Positions 25,396 through 33,958 of a stretch of DNA of 64,000 bases are shown here, one piece after another (position 1 is the first letter of the stretch; every line of letters begins with the position of its first letter). Origin of the DNA: Chryseobacterium sp. HSC-36S06 (lineage in GTDB: Bacteria; Bacteroidota; Bacteroidia; Flavobacteriales; Weeksellaceae); NCBI RefSeq assembly GCF_024171485.1, contig NZ_JALJZX010000001.1, positions 310,001 to 374,000 on the forward strand, written 5' to 3'. A model generated the notes under the pieces. That model saw only the letters and a list, made by a program, of their open reading frames with translations. It searched no databases and was not told the DNA's origin. Made by a program: the position numbers and the translations under genes.

Positions 25396-26736
25396 ATGAA
25401 AAAAACTGCGGTCCTTTTGCTGAGCTTTATCTCCTTTCTCGCTTTTTCACAAAAGAAATGGTCGCTTCAGGAATGTGTGAATTATGCGCTTGAAAATAAT
25501 CTGCAGGTCATCCAGAATACATTAAATACCAAAACCCAGGATAATTCGCTGCAAATAGCGAAGCGTCAGTATCTGCCTTCGGTATCAGGAAACATCAATA
25601 ATAATGCGTCATTCGGGCAGGGACGGGATGTTTTTGGAAACACCAACCGAAACGATAACTTCAGCAACAGCGCAAGTGTAGGCGCCGACATTCTCGTTTA
25701 CAACAACGGAAGACTCGAGAAGAATATTAGAAGAACAGAATTTGACGTTGAGGCCAGCAAATATGATCTGGAGAGGATTAAAAATGATATATCCCTTCAG
25801 ATTGCCCAGCAGTATTTATCGGTTTTACTCAATAGAGAGATTACAAAAATTTCGGAAAGCGCTTTAGAAAATGCAGACCGACTTTACAAAAGGGCTAAAA
25901 TTACCACCGAAGTAGGAACTACACCCCAAACGGTTCTCGCTGAAGCCGAAGCCGCACTGGCGAGAGAAAAGCAAAATGTAAAAACTGCAGAAATCAACAC
26001 CAGCAGAAGTCTTTTCGCACTTGCAATGCTTTTACAGTTGCCGGAGTATAAGAATTTTGATATTCAGGAGGTTCCGGTTGACGGGATTTTGGATGCGCCG
26101 CTTTTTACAGCAGAAAATATTATCACCAAAGCTTACGATAATCAGCCGCAGATTAAAGCCGCTGAAAACAGAATAAAATCTGCAGAGGCACAAACCGAAG
26201 TGACGAAAACTGCGTTCTGGCCAACAGTTACTGCAAATGCCGGATTGGGAAGTTCTTACTTTTATCTCCTTAGTCCAGCAAAAGACCTCAACGGAAATAC
26301 AATTCAGCAGTCACAATTTTTTACCCAGTACAAAGACAATTTCGGACAACAGTTAGGTTTATCAGCCAACATTCCGATTTTCAATAAAGGGATTACCAAA
26401 CTACAGGTAGAGCAGTCGAAAATCAATGAAGACATCGCAAAAACCACTTTGTTGCAGCAAAAACAGCAGGTTTTGCAAAATGTTCAGCAGGCACAGTTTG
26501 ACGCAGAAAGTAATTACGAAGCCTATCTTGCGGCAACTGAGGCTGAAAAAAGCGCGAAACTGGCGCTGGATTTTGCCGAGAAAAGTTTTGCTGCGGGGCG
26601 CTCCACCGTTTATGATCTCAACAGTGCCAGAAATAATTTCGCCAATGCGCAGGGATCCGTTGCACAGGCAAAATACAATTACCTTTTCAGCATGAAACTG
26701 CTTAATTTCTATGCCGGAATCCCATTGAGTCTGTGA
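25396..26736 (+). CDS. TolC family outer membrane efflux protein
   Basis: A 446-residue outer membrane channel component for type I secretion or multidrug efflux. A signal peptide (KTAVLLLSFISFLAFSQ, cleaved near residue 20) is followed by the family's opening WSLQECVNYALENN. Two repeated helical halves with long coiled coils and a beta segment (GLSANIPIFNKG) match the OEP domain duplication. No membrane-fusion or inner membrane pump gene is adjacent, which is unusual because these are often clustered; the partner must be elsewhere. The SprT-like gene starts 4 bp after the stop. Confidence 0.93.
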   Translation: MKKTAVLLLSFISFLAFSQKKWSLQECVNYALENNLQVIQNTLNTKTQDNSLQIAKRQYLPSVSGNINNNASFGQGRDVFGNTNRNDNFSNSASVGADILVYNNGRLEKNIRRTEFDVEASKYDLERIKNDISLQIAQQYLSVLLNREITKISESALENADRLYKRAKITTEVGTTPQTVLAEAEAALAREKQNVKTAEINTSRSLFALAMLLQLPEYKNFDIQEVPVDGILDAPLFTAENIITKAYDNQPQIKAAENRIKSAEAQTEVTKTAFWPTVTANAGLGSSYFYLLSPAKDLNGNTIQQSQFFTQYKDNFGQQLGLSANIPIFNKGITKLQVEQSKINEDIAKTTLLQQKQQVLQNVQQAQFDAESNYEAYLAATEAEKSAKLALDFAEKSFAAGRSTVYDLNSARNNFANAQGSVAQAKYNYLFSMKLLNFYAGIPLSL

Positions 26737-26740
26737 TAAA

Positions 26741-27331
26741 ATGTCTGTTGCCAACCTTCAGAAATATTTGCCTGAAAATACTTTGCCTTTCCTGAAAACC
26801 TGGTTTGGCGAACATTATATTCACATTAAAATCACGAAAGGACGGAATTCAAAATTGGGCGATTACCGGAAAATGCCGGATAAATCGCACCAGATTACGA
26901 TAAATTCTACCCTGCAGCCGCAACTTTTCTTTTTTGTTTTAACCCATGAACTGGCACATCTGCTGGCTTTTGAGAACTTCGGAAACCGTATTTCTCCCCA
27001 TGGCGCAGAATGGAAAAGTACGTTCCGGACAATGCTTTTAGAAAGCATCTCGGTTTATTCTGAAGATTTAAAACCCATTATTCTCAAGTTCTCTAAATCC
27101 CCGAAAGCCAACTTCATGTCGAGTCCGGATTTGGTAAAATACTTCCACATAGAAAATTACGAAGACGAAACTTCCTACATCGAAGATTTAGAGACCGACA
27201 CCCGTTTTATTTACCGTAAAGAGACTTATATCATAGAAGGTAAACGCAAAAAGAACTATATTTGCCTCAATCTCGACAACGGGAAAAGGTATATTTTCAA
27301 ACCCTTAGCAAGAGTAGAAAAATTAAGTTAA
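26741..27331 (+). CDS. SprT-like zinc metallopeptidase-domain protein
   Basis: A 196-residue cytosolic protein with a SprT-like domain. The zinc motif HELAH is at 69-73 (LTHELAHLLAFENFG) and a third candidate ligand His 87 lies in SPHGAEWK, as in the SprT/Spartan group. The C-terminal part (about 150-190) contains RFIYRKETYIIEGKRKKNY and appears to replace the usual cysteine zinc ribbon; no CxxC pair is present. The eukaryotic relative digests DNA-protein crosslinks, but bacterial function is unproven. It lies 4 bp after the TolC-like gene and 2 bp before the manC-like gene. Confidence 0.88.
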   Translation: MSVANLQKYLPENTLPFLKTWFGEHYIHIKITKGRNSKLGDYRKMPDKSHQITINSTLQPQLFFFVLTHELAHLLAFENFGNRISPHGAEWKSTFRTMLLESISVYSEDLKPIILKFSKSPKANFMSSPDLVKYFHIENYEDETSYIEDLETDTRFIYRKETYIIEGKRKKNYICLNLDNGKRYIFKPLARVEKLS

Positions 27332-27333
27332 GC

Positions 27334-28416
27334 ATGTCTAAATCAAACAATTACTGCGTTATTATGGCAGGAGGAGTCGGCAGCCGATTCTGGCCAATGA
27401 GCACACAGAAATTCCCTAAACAGTTTCAGGATATTTTAGGAACGGGCCGAACAATGATTCAGCAGACCTATGACAGAATCAGCCAGATTGTTCCGAAAGA
27501 AAATATCTATGTAATCACCAATAAAGAATATGTTTCGCTGACGGAACAGCAGTTACCGGAACTAAAACCGAAGAATATCGTAGGCGAACCTATGATGAAA
27601 AACACGGCGGCCTGCAATATTTATATGGCAAAGAAGATTGCTGCTGAAAATCCAGATGCCAACATGATTGTGTTGCCTGCAGATCACCTGATTCTGAAAG
27701 AAAACACCTTTCTCCAAAAAGTGGAACTGGCTTTTAATCTGGCTTCACAGCATGATTATCTGATCACATTAGGCATTACTCCTACTCGTCCGGATACCGG
27801 CTATGGCTATATTCAGTTTATTGAGAAAAAAAATGCGGACCATTTTAAAGTGAAAACTTTCACTGAAAAACCCATTCTGGAAATTGCGAAAAGTTTTCTG
27901 GAAAGCGGCGATTTCCTCTGGAATGCTGGAATCTTTATCTGGAACGTAAAATCTATTCTTTCGGCGTTCGATCTTTATCTCGAGGAAATGTCTCAGCAGT
28001 TCGTGAGTTGCGATTATAACACCGATGGCGAGGCGAGCTGCATTGAAATGATTTATCCTAAACTCACCAAAATTTCTATTGATAACGGTATTCTCGAAAA
28101 AGCTAAAAATGTATATGTAATCCCTGCAGACCTGGGCTGGAGTGATCTGGGAAGCTGGACATCGGTTTACGAAACCTTAGATAAAGACGAAAACAAGAAC
28201 ACATTGCAACCTAAGCACATTCTTATGTATAATGCGAAGGGAAACATCGTTCAGTTCAAAAATAAAAACAAAGCTGCTATCATCGACGGTCTCAAGAATT
28301 ATATCGTTGTGGATACCGATAAAGCACTTTTAATATGTCCGCGCGATAACGATCAGCTCATCAAGGAATATATTCATGATTTGAAAACGCTAAAAAAAAG
28401 CGACAAGTTTTTATAA
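27334..28416 (+). CDS. manC: mannose-1-phosphate guanylyltransferase
   Basis: Makes GDP-mannose from mannose-1-phosphate and GTP, the donor for mannose and fucose in surface glycans. The nucleotidyltransferase signature AGGVGSRFWPMS is at 12-23. PADHLI and FTEKP with the family lysine follow, and DLGWSDLGSW lies near the C-terminus. At 360 residues it has the nucleotidyltransferase domain plus the short beta-helix part but lacks the isomerase domain of long ManC/AlgA. The start is ATG 27334, 2 bp after the SprT-like stop; an upstream in-frame codon would overlap that gene by 70 bp. A bidirectional terminator follows. Confidence 0.93.
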   Translation: MSKSNNYCVIMAGGVGSRFWPMSTQKFPKQFQDILGTGRTMIQQTYDRISQIVPKENIYVITNKEYVSLTEQQLPELKPKNIVGEPMMKNTAACNIYMAKKIAAENPDANMIVLPADHLILKENTFLQKVELAFNLASQHDYLITLGITPTRPDTGYGYIQFIEKKNADHFKVKTFTEKPILEIAKSFLESGDFLWNAGIFIWNVKSILSAFDLYLEEMSQQFVSCDYNTDGEASCIEMIYPKLTKISIDNGILEKAKNVYVIPADLGWSDLGSWTSVYETLDKDENKNTLQPKHILMYNAKGNIVQFKNKNKAAIIDGLKNYIVVDTDKALLICPRDNDQLIKEYIHDLKTLKKSDKFL

Positions 28417-28421
28417 AAAAC

Positions 28422-28454
28422 AAAAAATCTTTCAATATCTGAAAGATTTTTTTG
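28422..28454. terminator. bidirectional terminator between manC and GT9 genes
   Basis: AAATCTTTCA (28425-28434) pairs with TGAAAGATTT (28440-28449) around five bases, with A residues upstream and T residues downstream. It serves both converging genes. Confidence 0.85.
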
Positions 28455-29429
28455 TTAATCCTTATAAATTTTATTGATAATCTGCTGAATATTAATTTCA
28501 CGCAGACAGGCCCAATCGCCACGGTAACACTTTTTGTCACCAAAAACCGAACACGGCCTGCAGGTCAGATCTTTTATTTGTACCACATCTTCTTCTTTCT
28601 GTCCGTAACCCAGAAAGCCTGCAAAAGGATGTGTCGCGCCCCACACCGATATGCATCGGGTGCCGGCTAAACTTGCAAGATGCATGTTTGCAGAATCCAT
28701 AGAAATCATGATTTCGAGTTCAGCTATTTTTGCGAGTTCCTGTTTTAAAGTAAGTTGGCCAGCAACGTTCTCGGTATTAGGAATTTGAGCAACCCACTTA
28801 TCCAGCGTTTCTACCTCATTCTTTCCTCCGCCAAAAAAATATATTCTATGTTTTTCCGAAAGATGTTTTGCAAGCTCTAAAGACTTTTCCAGAGGCAGCA
28901 TTTTTCCTTCGTGCTGAGCAAAAGGCGCGAATCCGATTCCGCTTTTTTGTGACAAATAAGGTCTGTAATGATGAGATAAGGTCACCGGAAATCCTAATTC
29001 ACGCAACACATCAGCGTAGCGCTCTGTGTTTTTTTTGAGCGGTGCTTTTTCCAGATTCCAGATATCGGTAAGATGTTCCTTTTCTTTCTTCCCTTTATTG
29101 ATAATTGAAACCCTAAATCCTTTACGCTTAAAGATTTTGCTGAGTATTTTTGTTCTGATTACATCATGAAGATCCGCCACACATTCAGGCTTAAATTCAT
29201 GTATAAGTTCCTGGGCAAGTTTTCTCATACCGAAAATGCCCTTGTAATCATCAATATTTACGCCTTTGAAAACAAGATTCGGAATGTCATCAAATAAATC
29301 GCCAAAGTTTTTCCGACTCACAAAAACGATTTTTACATTGGGATTCTGTTCCAGAAATTCGGTGACAACGGGAACCGTCATTGCAACGTCACCAAAAGCC
29401 GAAAAACGGTATGCCAGGATTGTTCTCAC
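28455..29429 (-). CDS. glycosyltransferase family 9 (heptosyltransferase-like)
   Basis: A 324-residue GT9 enzyme of the type that adds heptose or another sugar to lipopolysaccharide core at the cytoplasmic face. The opening ILAYRFSAFGDVAMTVPV matches the heptosyltransferase acceptor domain with the conserved Asp of GD. The donor domain contains SMDSANMHLASLAGTRCISVWGATHP, split here for length: SMDSANMHLA then GATHP. A C-terminal cysteine cluster (TCRPCSVFGDKKCYR) is typical of Bacteroidota members. The start is a GTG at 29429 that overlaps the SufE stop as GTGA, implying translational coupling. The donor and acceptor sugars cannot be deduced. Confidence 0.9.
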   Translation of the reverse strand: MRTILAYRFSAFGDVAMTVPVVTEFLEQNPNVKIVFVSRKNFGDLFDDIPNLVFKGVNIDDYKGIFGMRKLAQELIHEFKPECVADLHDVIRTKILSKIFKRKGFRVSIINKGKKEKEHLTDIWNLEKAPLKKNTERYADVLRELGFPVTLSHHYRPYLSQKSGIGFAPFAQHEGKMLPLEKSLELAKHLSEKHRIYFFGGGKNEVETLDKWVAQIPNTENVAGQLTLKQELAKIAELEIMISMDSANMHLASLAGTRCISVWGATHPFAGFLGYGQKEEDVVQIKDLTCRPCSVFGDKKCYRGDWACLREINIQQIINKIYKD

Positions 29430-29845
29430 TTTTTGAGCTGGTATGCGACTGCGTAAAACTTAATCTGCTTTGTCATCGCCATCAAACCATTGGCGCGGGA
29501 AGGTGAAAGAAATTCCTGCAGCCCGATTTCAGAAATAAACTCGAAATCAGAATCCAGAATTTCCTGAGTGGAATGGCCGCTGTAAATAGAAACCAGCAGC
29601 GAAACAATTCCTTTTGGTAAAATCCCATCGGAATCTGCATTAAAAAACAACTTGCCATCATTAAATTCAGCGTCAATCCAAACTTTAGACTGGCATCCTT
29701 TAATTAAATTGGCATCCGTTTTTTTCTCCTCAGGAAACCCCTTAAGTTCTTTACCTAAATCAATAATATATTCGTATTTCTGTTCCCAATCTTCCAGAAA
29801 TGCAAATTCTTCTACGATTTCATTTTGTTTTTCTTTGATCGTCAT
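29426..29845 (-). CDS. sufE: SufE family sulfur-transfer protein
   Basis: SufE accepts persulfide sulfur from the cysteine desulfurase SufS and passes it to the SufBCD scaffold for Fe-S cluster assembly. The 139-residue protein has the family start (KQNEIVEEFAFLEDWEQKYE) and the acceptor Cys 51 in IKGCQSKVW. No other suf genes are nearby, and the coupled downstream partner is a glycosyltransferase, an odd pairing. Its start at ATG 29845 has a -7 element 20 bp upstream. Confidence 0.94.
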   Translation of the reverse strand: MTIKEKQNEIVEEFAFLEDWEQKYEYIIDLGKELKGFPEEKKTDANLIKGCQSKVWIDAEFNDGKLFFNADSDGILPKGIVSLLVSIYSGHSTQEILDSDFEFISEIGLQEFLSPSRANGLMAMTKQIKFYAVAYQLKK

Positions 29846-29865
29846 CTTGCTGTTTCAAATTTGTG

Positions 29866-29873
29866 CAAAGGTA
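29866..29873 (-). promoter_or_regulatory. -7 element of sufE
   Basis: On the - strand TACCTTTG matches TAnnTTTG and lies 20 bp before the sufE ATG. No TTG -33 box at normal spacing. Confidence 0.45.
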
Positions 29874-29885
29874 AGGATTTCGTGT

Positions 29886-30983
29886 TTAGGAGTTCTGCGA
29901 TCTAATGGCTCTGAAAAGCTGAATGATTTTAGGTTCTTCCTGCTCCCAGCAATGATGTGCTGCAGCAATATTAAGTGAATCCTCATAGAATTGCTTGCCG
30001 TTTTCGAGCACTATTTTCACTTTTTCAGCCAATTCCGTGTGGTTGTGGATCTTTTCACCCGCTCCGAAATTATCGATAACTTTTCTCATTTCCGGAAAAT
30101 CTGAAACAACAACAGGAACTCTTGCCTGAATATAGTCTGAAACTTTATTGGGCATCGAGAAATAGTAACTTAGTCCGTTATTTTCTTCAATGCTCAATCC
30201 CACATCTGCTTTATGGGTGATTTCCCGGAGTTTTTCGGGTAAGAGTTTTCCCAGAAATTTCACTTTATCATTCAGACCTAAAACTTTAGTCAAAACTTCG
30301 AGTTCTGCTTTTTTGGGTCCGTCGCCCGCAATCCAAAATTCTGCATTTTCAATTTCCTGCATTGCCGGGATCATTTTATCCAAACCGCGGGATGGATTGA
30401 TAACTCCTTGATAAAGAATAATTTTCTTCGAATTGATATTGGAATAGCGTTGCGGATTCGCTGTTTTGAGCGGAAAATTCTGCACTACGACCGGACGTTC
30501 TATTTCATAAGTTTTCCGAAACCAGTCTGCATAACTTTCGCTCGCGGTCATCATAAAATTTAATTTCGGAACGATAAAAGATTCCAGTGAGCGCCATATT
30601 TTTTGGGTAAAACGCCCATTTACGGAAGGCATCTCTGTGAAAATCTCATGACTGTCATAAACAAGCGGAATATTCAGTTTCCTTGAAACCAAATAGTTAG
30701 GAAGCAGCGTATCCAGATCATTCGCAAGGAGAATCGTCTCGTTGTCAGCGCGTTTCAACAGCTTTTTATATAATTTCCATTGGAATTCTATATAAGCATA
30801 CCGCAGAACAGTGGATTTGAGGATAATTCTGGAGAAGGGATAGCTGCGCGTCATTTCGGGCAGGCCTCCCCAATTATTTCCTAAAAGTTCAATGGAAAAG
30901 CCGTTTTCGGATAATGTTCTGCAAACCTTTTCAACACGTTGGTCTGTATATAAATTATTAAAAACGCTTACCAGAACTTTCAT
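29886..30983 (-). CDS. GT4-type glycosyltransferase
   Basis: A 365-residue retaining glycosyltransferase of the GT-B fold. The N-terminal acceptor domain begins VLVSVFNNLYTDQRVEKV. The C-terminal donor domain has LYQGVINPSRGLDKMI, AEFWIAGDGPKK and the ExxxxxE-like region GLSIEENNGLSYYFSMPNK, which binds the nucleotide sugar in GT4 enzymes. It is cytosolic or peripheral to the membrane and most likely acts in surface polysaccharide synthesis; the sugar is unknown. It starts at ATG 30983, 9 bp after the small YgjV-like gene. Confidence 0.9.
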   Translation of the reverse strand: MKVLVSVFNNLYTDQRVEKVCRTLSENGFSIELLGNNWGGLPEMTRSYPFSRIILKSTVLRYAYIEFQWKLYKKLLKRADNETILLANDLDTLLPNYLVSRKLNIPLVYDSHEIFTEMPSVNGRFTQKIWRSLESFIVPKLNFMMTASESYADWFRKTYEIERPVVVQNFPLKTANPQRYSNINSKKIILYQGVINPSRGLDKMIPAMQEIENAEFWIAGDGPKKAELEVLTKVLGLNDKVKFLGKLLPEKLREITHKADVGLSIEENNGLSYYFSMPNKVSDYIQARVPVVVSDFPEMRKVIDNFGAGEKIHNHTELAEKVKIVLENGKQFYEDSLNIAAAHHCWEQEEPKIIQLFRAIRSQNS

Positions 30984-30992
30984 GACAGAAAT

Positions 30993-31211
30993 TTAGTCCT
31001 TTTTTACCAAATGGTAGCCTTGTATAAAGCAAAGAATGGCATTTGGAATGATAATAGGCCAAAGATAATCGCTGTAAATTCCATAAATGACAAAGAAAAT
31101 GCAGCCAATAAGGTTTACAATTCTAATTTTTTTGATGTCTTTCAGCACAAAACTCAACACAACAAAAAATGAAGCGGCATAACCAATAAAGTTAGTAATA
31201 TCAGGGCTCAT
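30993..31211 (-). CDS. small YgjV-like membrane protein
   Basis: A 72-residue protein with three hydrophobic segments (about 5-22, 28-47, 50-66) and a basic linker DIKKIR after the first. The pattern IVNLIGCIFFVIYGIYSDYLWPIIIPNAIL resembles one repeat of the YgjV/PQ-loop-like group, so it may work as an oligomer; shown here as GCIFFVIYGI and PIIIPNAIL. Function is unknown. A -7 element precedes it and the GT4 gene follows after 9 bp, so the two appear to share a transcript. Confidence 0.7.
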   Translation of the reverse strand: MSPDITNFIGYAASFFVVLSFVLKDIKKIRIVNLIGCIFFVIYGIYSDYLWPIIIPNAILCFIQGYHLVKKD

Positions 31212-31230
31212 AGTTAATTTTTTAGGGACA

Positions 31231-31238
31231 CAAACCTA
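31231..31238 (-). promoter_or_regulatory. -7 element of the YgjV-like/GT4 pair
   Basis: On the - strand TAGGTTTG matches TAnnTTTG and lies 19 bp before the ATG at 31211. Confidence 0.45.
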
Positions 31239-31307
31239 GTCATTTTCAGTGAAATGAGAAAATATTTCCTGCCATAAAGTCATTATTTAATTTTGGTAAA
31301 GTATTTG

Positions 31308-31315
31308 TAACTTTG
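31308..31315 (+). promoter_or_regulatory. -7 element of clpC
   Basis: TAACTTTG matches TAnnTTTG and lies 53 bp before the clpC ATG at 31369. A TTTTGG sequence sits 12 bp upstream, closer than the usual -33 spacing. No CIRCE or CtsR-like operator was recognised. Confidence 0.45.
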
Positions 31316-31368
31316 ATTGAGTACTAAAGATTCCAGCAGTCTTTAAAACTTAACAACGAAACAATAAT

Positions 31369-33888
31369 ATGGATCATAAATTTTCAAACGGTTTGGATCA
31401 GGTTTTCCAACACAGTAAAAACGAGGCAAGACGTTTGCAAAGCGAGTTTCTCAATACAGAACATTTCCTTTTGGGAATGATTAAAACTGAGAATTCTGCT
31501 AAGGACATTTTGCAGAATTTGGGTGCAGATTTAACCCAGATCAGAAGAAAAATTGAAACCATGGCGGTATCGGGACTGAACCCTTTTTCTCCGGATGGTG
31601 ACAAGATTTCTTTCACAAAAATGGCAGATCAGGCCGTAAAACGATCAGAACTAGAATGCAGACAATACCAAGGTTCAGAAATTAATACAGTGCATCTTCT
31701 TTTAGGGATACTTTATAAATCTGATGACCCTTCAACCAACATTTTGGGTTCTTACGATATCGATTACGAGAGAGTTACAAAGGAATATCAAACGATGCTT
31801 AAAAATTCGGGACAGAATCCAAAAATGAGCGCGTACGACGATGACGAAGAAAGAGAAGAATTCGGGCAGATGCGTAAACCAACCGGAAATATCGGAACTG
31901 GTAAAAGCAAAACCCCTACACTTGATAATTTCGGACGTGATTTAACTTCCCTTGCAAGAGACGGAAAACTGGATCCTGTGATCGGACGTGAAAAAGAAAT
32001 CGAAAGAGTTTCACAAATTTTATCCCGAAGAAAGAAAAATAATCCTCTTCTAATCGGTGAACCAGGCGTTGGTAAATCAGCGATTGCAGAAGGGCTTGCT
32101 TTAAGAATTCAGCAGAAAAAAGTTTCCCGTGTTCTTTACGGTAAAAGAGTTATTACGCTTGATTTAGCAAGTTTGGTTGCCGGAACAAAATACCGCGGAC
32201 AGTTCGAGGAAAGAATGAAAGCAATCATGACGGAACTCGAGAAAAACCGCGACGTCATCCTTTTCATTGATGAACTTCACACTATTGTCGGTGCGGGAAG
32301 TTCTACCGGAAGTCTGGATGCTTCCAATATGTTCAAACCTGCTTTGGCAAGAGGCGAAATTCAATGCATTGGAGCGACGACTTTGGATGAGTACAGACAG
32401 TATATCGAAAAAGATGGTGCTTTGGAACGCCGTTTCCAGAAGGTAATGGTGGAACCGACGACTGTTGAAGAAACCATTCAGATTTTAAATCAGATTAAAG
32501 ACAAATACGAAGATCATCATAACGTGACCTATACTGAAGAAGCGGTTTTGGCATGTGTGAATCTTACTGCACGCTATATCACCGACCGTTTTCTGCCGGA
32601 CAAGGCAATTGACGCGATGGATGAAGCCGGCTCCAGAGTGTATATTAAAAACATGAAGGTTCCTACAGAAATCATCGAGCACGAAAAGAAAATCGAGGAA
32701 ATCAAAGATCTCAAGCAGAAAGCCGTGAAAGCTCAGGATTACCTGGAAGCCCGAAAACTGAAAGATGAAGAAGAAAGGCTTCAGATTGAACTGAATCTCG
32801 CGCAGGAAACCTGGGATAAAAACGTGAAGGAGAAAAAAGAAGTCGTAACCGAAGAAAGTGTTGCTGAAGTAGTTTCAATGATGAGCGGCATTCCGGTGAC
32901 GAAAGTCGGTAAGAATGAGCTTGATAAACTTTCGCAGATGGATGCCATGATGAACGGTAAAGTTATCGGTCAGGAAGATGCAGTGAAAAAAGTGGTGAAA
33001 GCCATCCAGAGAAATCGCGCCGGACTGAAAGACCCAAACCGACCGATCGGAACATTCATTTTCCTCGGAACAACAGGTGTAGGTAAAACAGAACTTGCCA
33101 AAGTAATGGCCCGTGAACTTTTCGACTCAGATGAAGCACTGATCCGTATCGATATGAGTGAATACATGGAGAAATTCGCTGTTTCGCGACTGGTTGGAGC
33201 GCCTCCTGGATATGTCGGTTACGAAGAAGGCGGCCAGCTTACAGAAGCTGTTCGTAGAAAACCTTATGCAGTTGTACTTCTCGATGAGATTGAAAAAGCG
33301 CATCCGGATGTTTTCAACATTCTGCTGCAGATTCTTGATGAAGGTTTTGTAACAGATTCGTTGGGAAGAAAAATTGATTTCAGAAATACAATTATTATCC
33401 TCACTTCCAATATCGGAACGAGAGATCTTAAAGATTTTGGTGACGGTGTAGGATTCGGGACTTCTGCGAAGAAATCAACTACCGATGCGAGAGCCAGAAG
33501 TACGATCGAAAACGCGCTTAAGAAAGCATTTGCACCTGAATTTCTAAACCGTATTGATGACATCGTAATCTTTAATTCTCTTGAAAAAGAGCATATTACG
33601 AAAATTATCGATCTGGAACTGGCAAAACTGTACAAGCGACTTGAAAAACTCAATTATCATGTTGACCTTTCTCAGGATGCCAAGGACTTTATTGCAGAAA
33701 AAGGTTGGGACAAAGATTTTGGAGCAAGGCCTCTTAAACGTGCGATCCAAAAATACATCGAAGATCTGTTGGCAGAAATGCTGGTAAACAAACAGCTTTC
33801 CGAAGGCGAAACCATCATTTTGAAATTAAATGAAGAGAAAGACGGACTTATAGGCGAAACTGTAAAGAAAAAGCAGAGCGCTAAATAA
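31369..33888 (+). CDS. clpC: ATP-dependent Clp protease ATP-binding subunit ClpC
   Basis: ClpC is a hexameric AAA+ unfoldase that feeds proteins to ClpP. The 839-residue chain has the paired Clp N-domain repeats (about 5-145), AAA1 with Walker A GEPGVGKS at 230-237 and FIDELHT, and a short middle domain with the UVR-like EARKLKDEEERL that separates ClpC from ClpB. AAA2 has GTTGVGKT at 567-574, followed by the C-terminal D2-small domain. The ClpP-docking segment was not pinned down by eye. It is monocistronic, with its own -7 element and a strong terminator. Confidence 0.96.
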   Translation: MDHKFSNGLDQVFQHSKNEARRLQSEFLNTEHFLLGMIKTENSAKDILQNLGADLTQIRRKIETMAVSGLNPFSPDGDKISFTKMADQAVKRSELECRQYQGSEINTVHLLLGILYKSDDPSTNILGSYDIDYERVTKEYQTMLKNSGQNPKMSAYDDDEEREEFGQMRKPTGNIGTGKSKTPTLDNFGRDLTSLARDGKLDPVIGREKEIERVSQILSRRKKNNPLLIGEPGVGKSAIAEGLALRIQQKKVSRVLYGKRVITLDLASLVAGTKYRGQFEERMKAIMTELEKNRDVILFIDELHTIVGAGSSTGSLDASNMFKPALARGEIQCIGATTLDEYRQYIEKDGALERRFQKVMVEPTTVEETIQILNQIKDKYEDHHNVTYTEEAVLACVNLTARYITDRFLPDKAIDAMDEAGSRVYIKNMKVPTEIIEHEKKIEEIKDLKQKAVKAQDYLEARKLKDEEERLQIELNLAQETWDKNVKEKKEVVTEESVAEVVSMMSGIPVTKVGKNELDKLSQMDAMMNGKVIGQEDAVKKVVKAIQRNRAGLKDPNRPIGTFIFLGTTGVGKTELAKVMARELFDSDEALIRIDMSEYMEKFAVSRLVGAPPGYVGYEEGGQLTEAVRRKPYAVVLLDEIEKAHPDVFNILLQILDEGFVTDSLGRKIDFRNTIIILTSNIGTRDLKDFGDGVGFGTSAKKSTTDARARSTIENALKKAFAPEFLNRIDDIVIFNSLEKEHITKIIDLELAKLYKRLEKLNYHVDLSQDAKDFIAEKGWDKDFGARPLKRAIQKYIEDLLAEMLVNKQLSEGETIILKLNEEKDGLIGETVKKKQSAK

Positions 33889-33904
33889 TATTCAATATCA
33901 TAAG

Positions 33905-33936
33905 AAAACCCCGGTCAAATTTGACCGGGGTTTTTT
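33905..33936. terminator. strong palindromic terminator after clpC
   Basis: Positions 33905-33934 form a perfect 30-base palindrome (15-base arms, AAAACCCCGGTCAAA and its complement) followed by T residues. It terminates clpC and may also act on the converging TPR gene, though the - strand T run is short. Confidence 0.9.
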
Positions 33937-33958
33937 GTTATCTGTACAAAGATTACAA

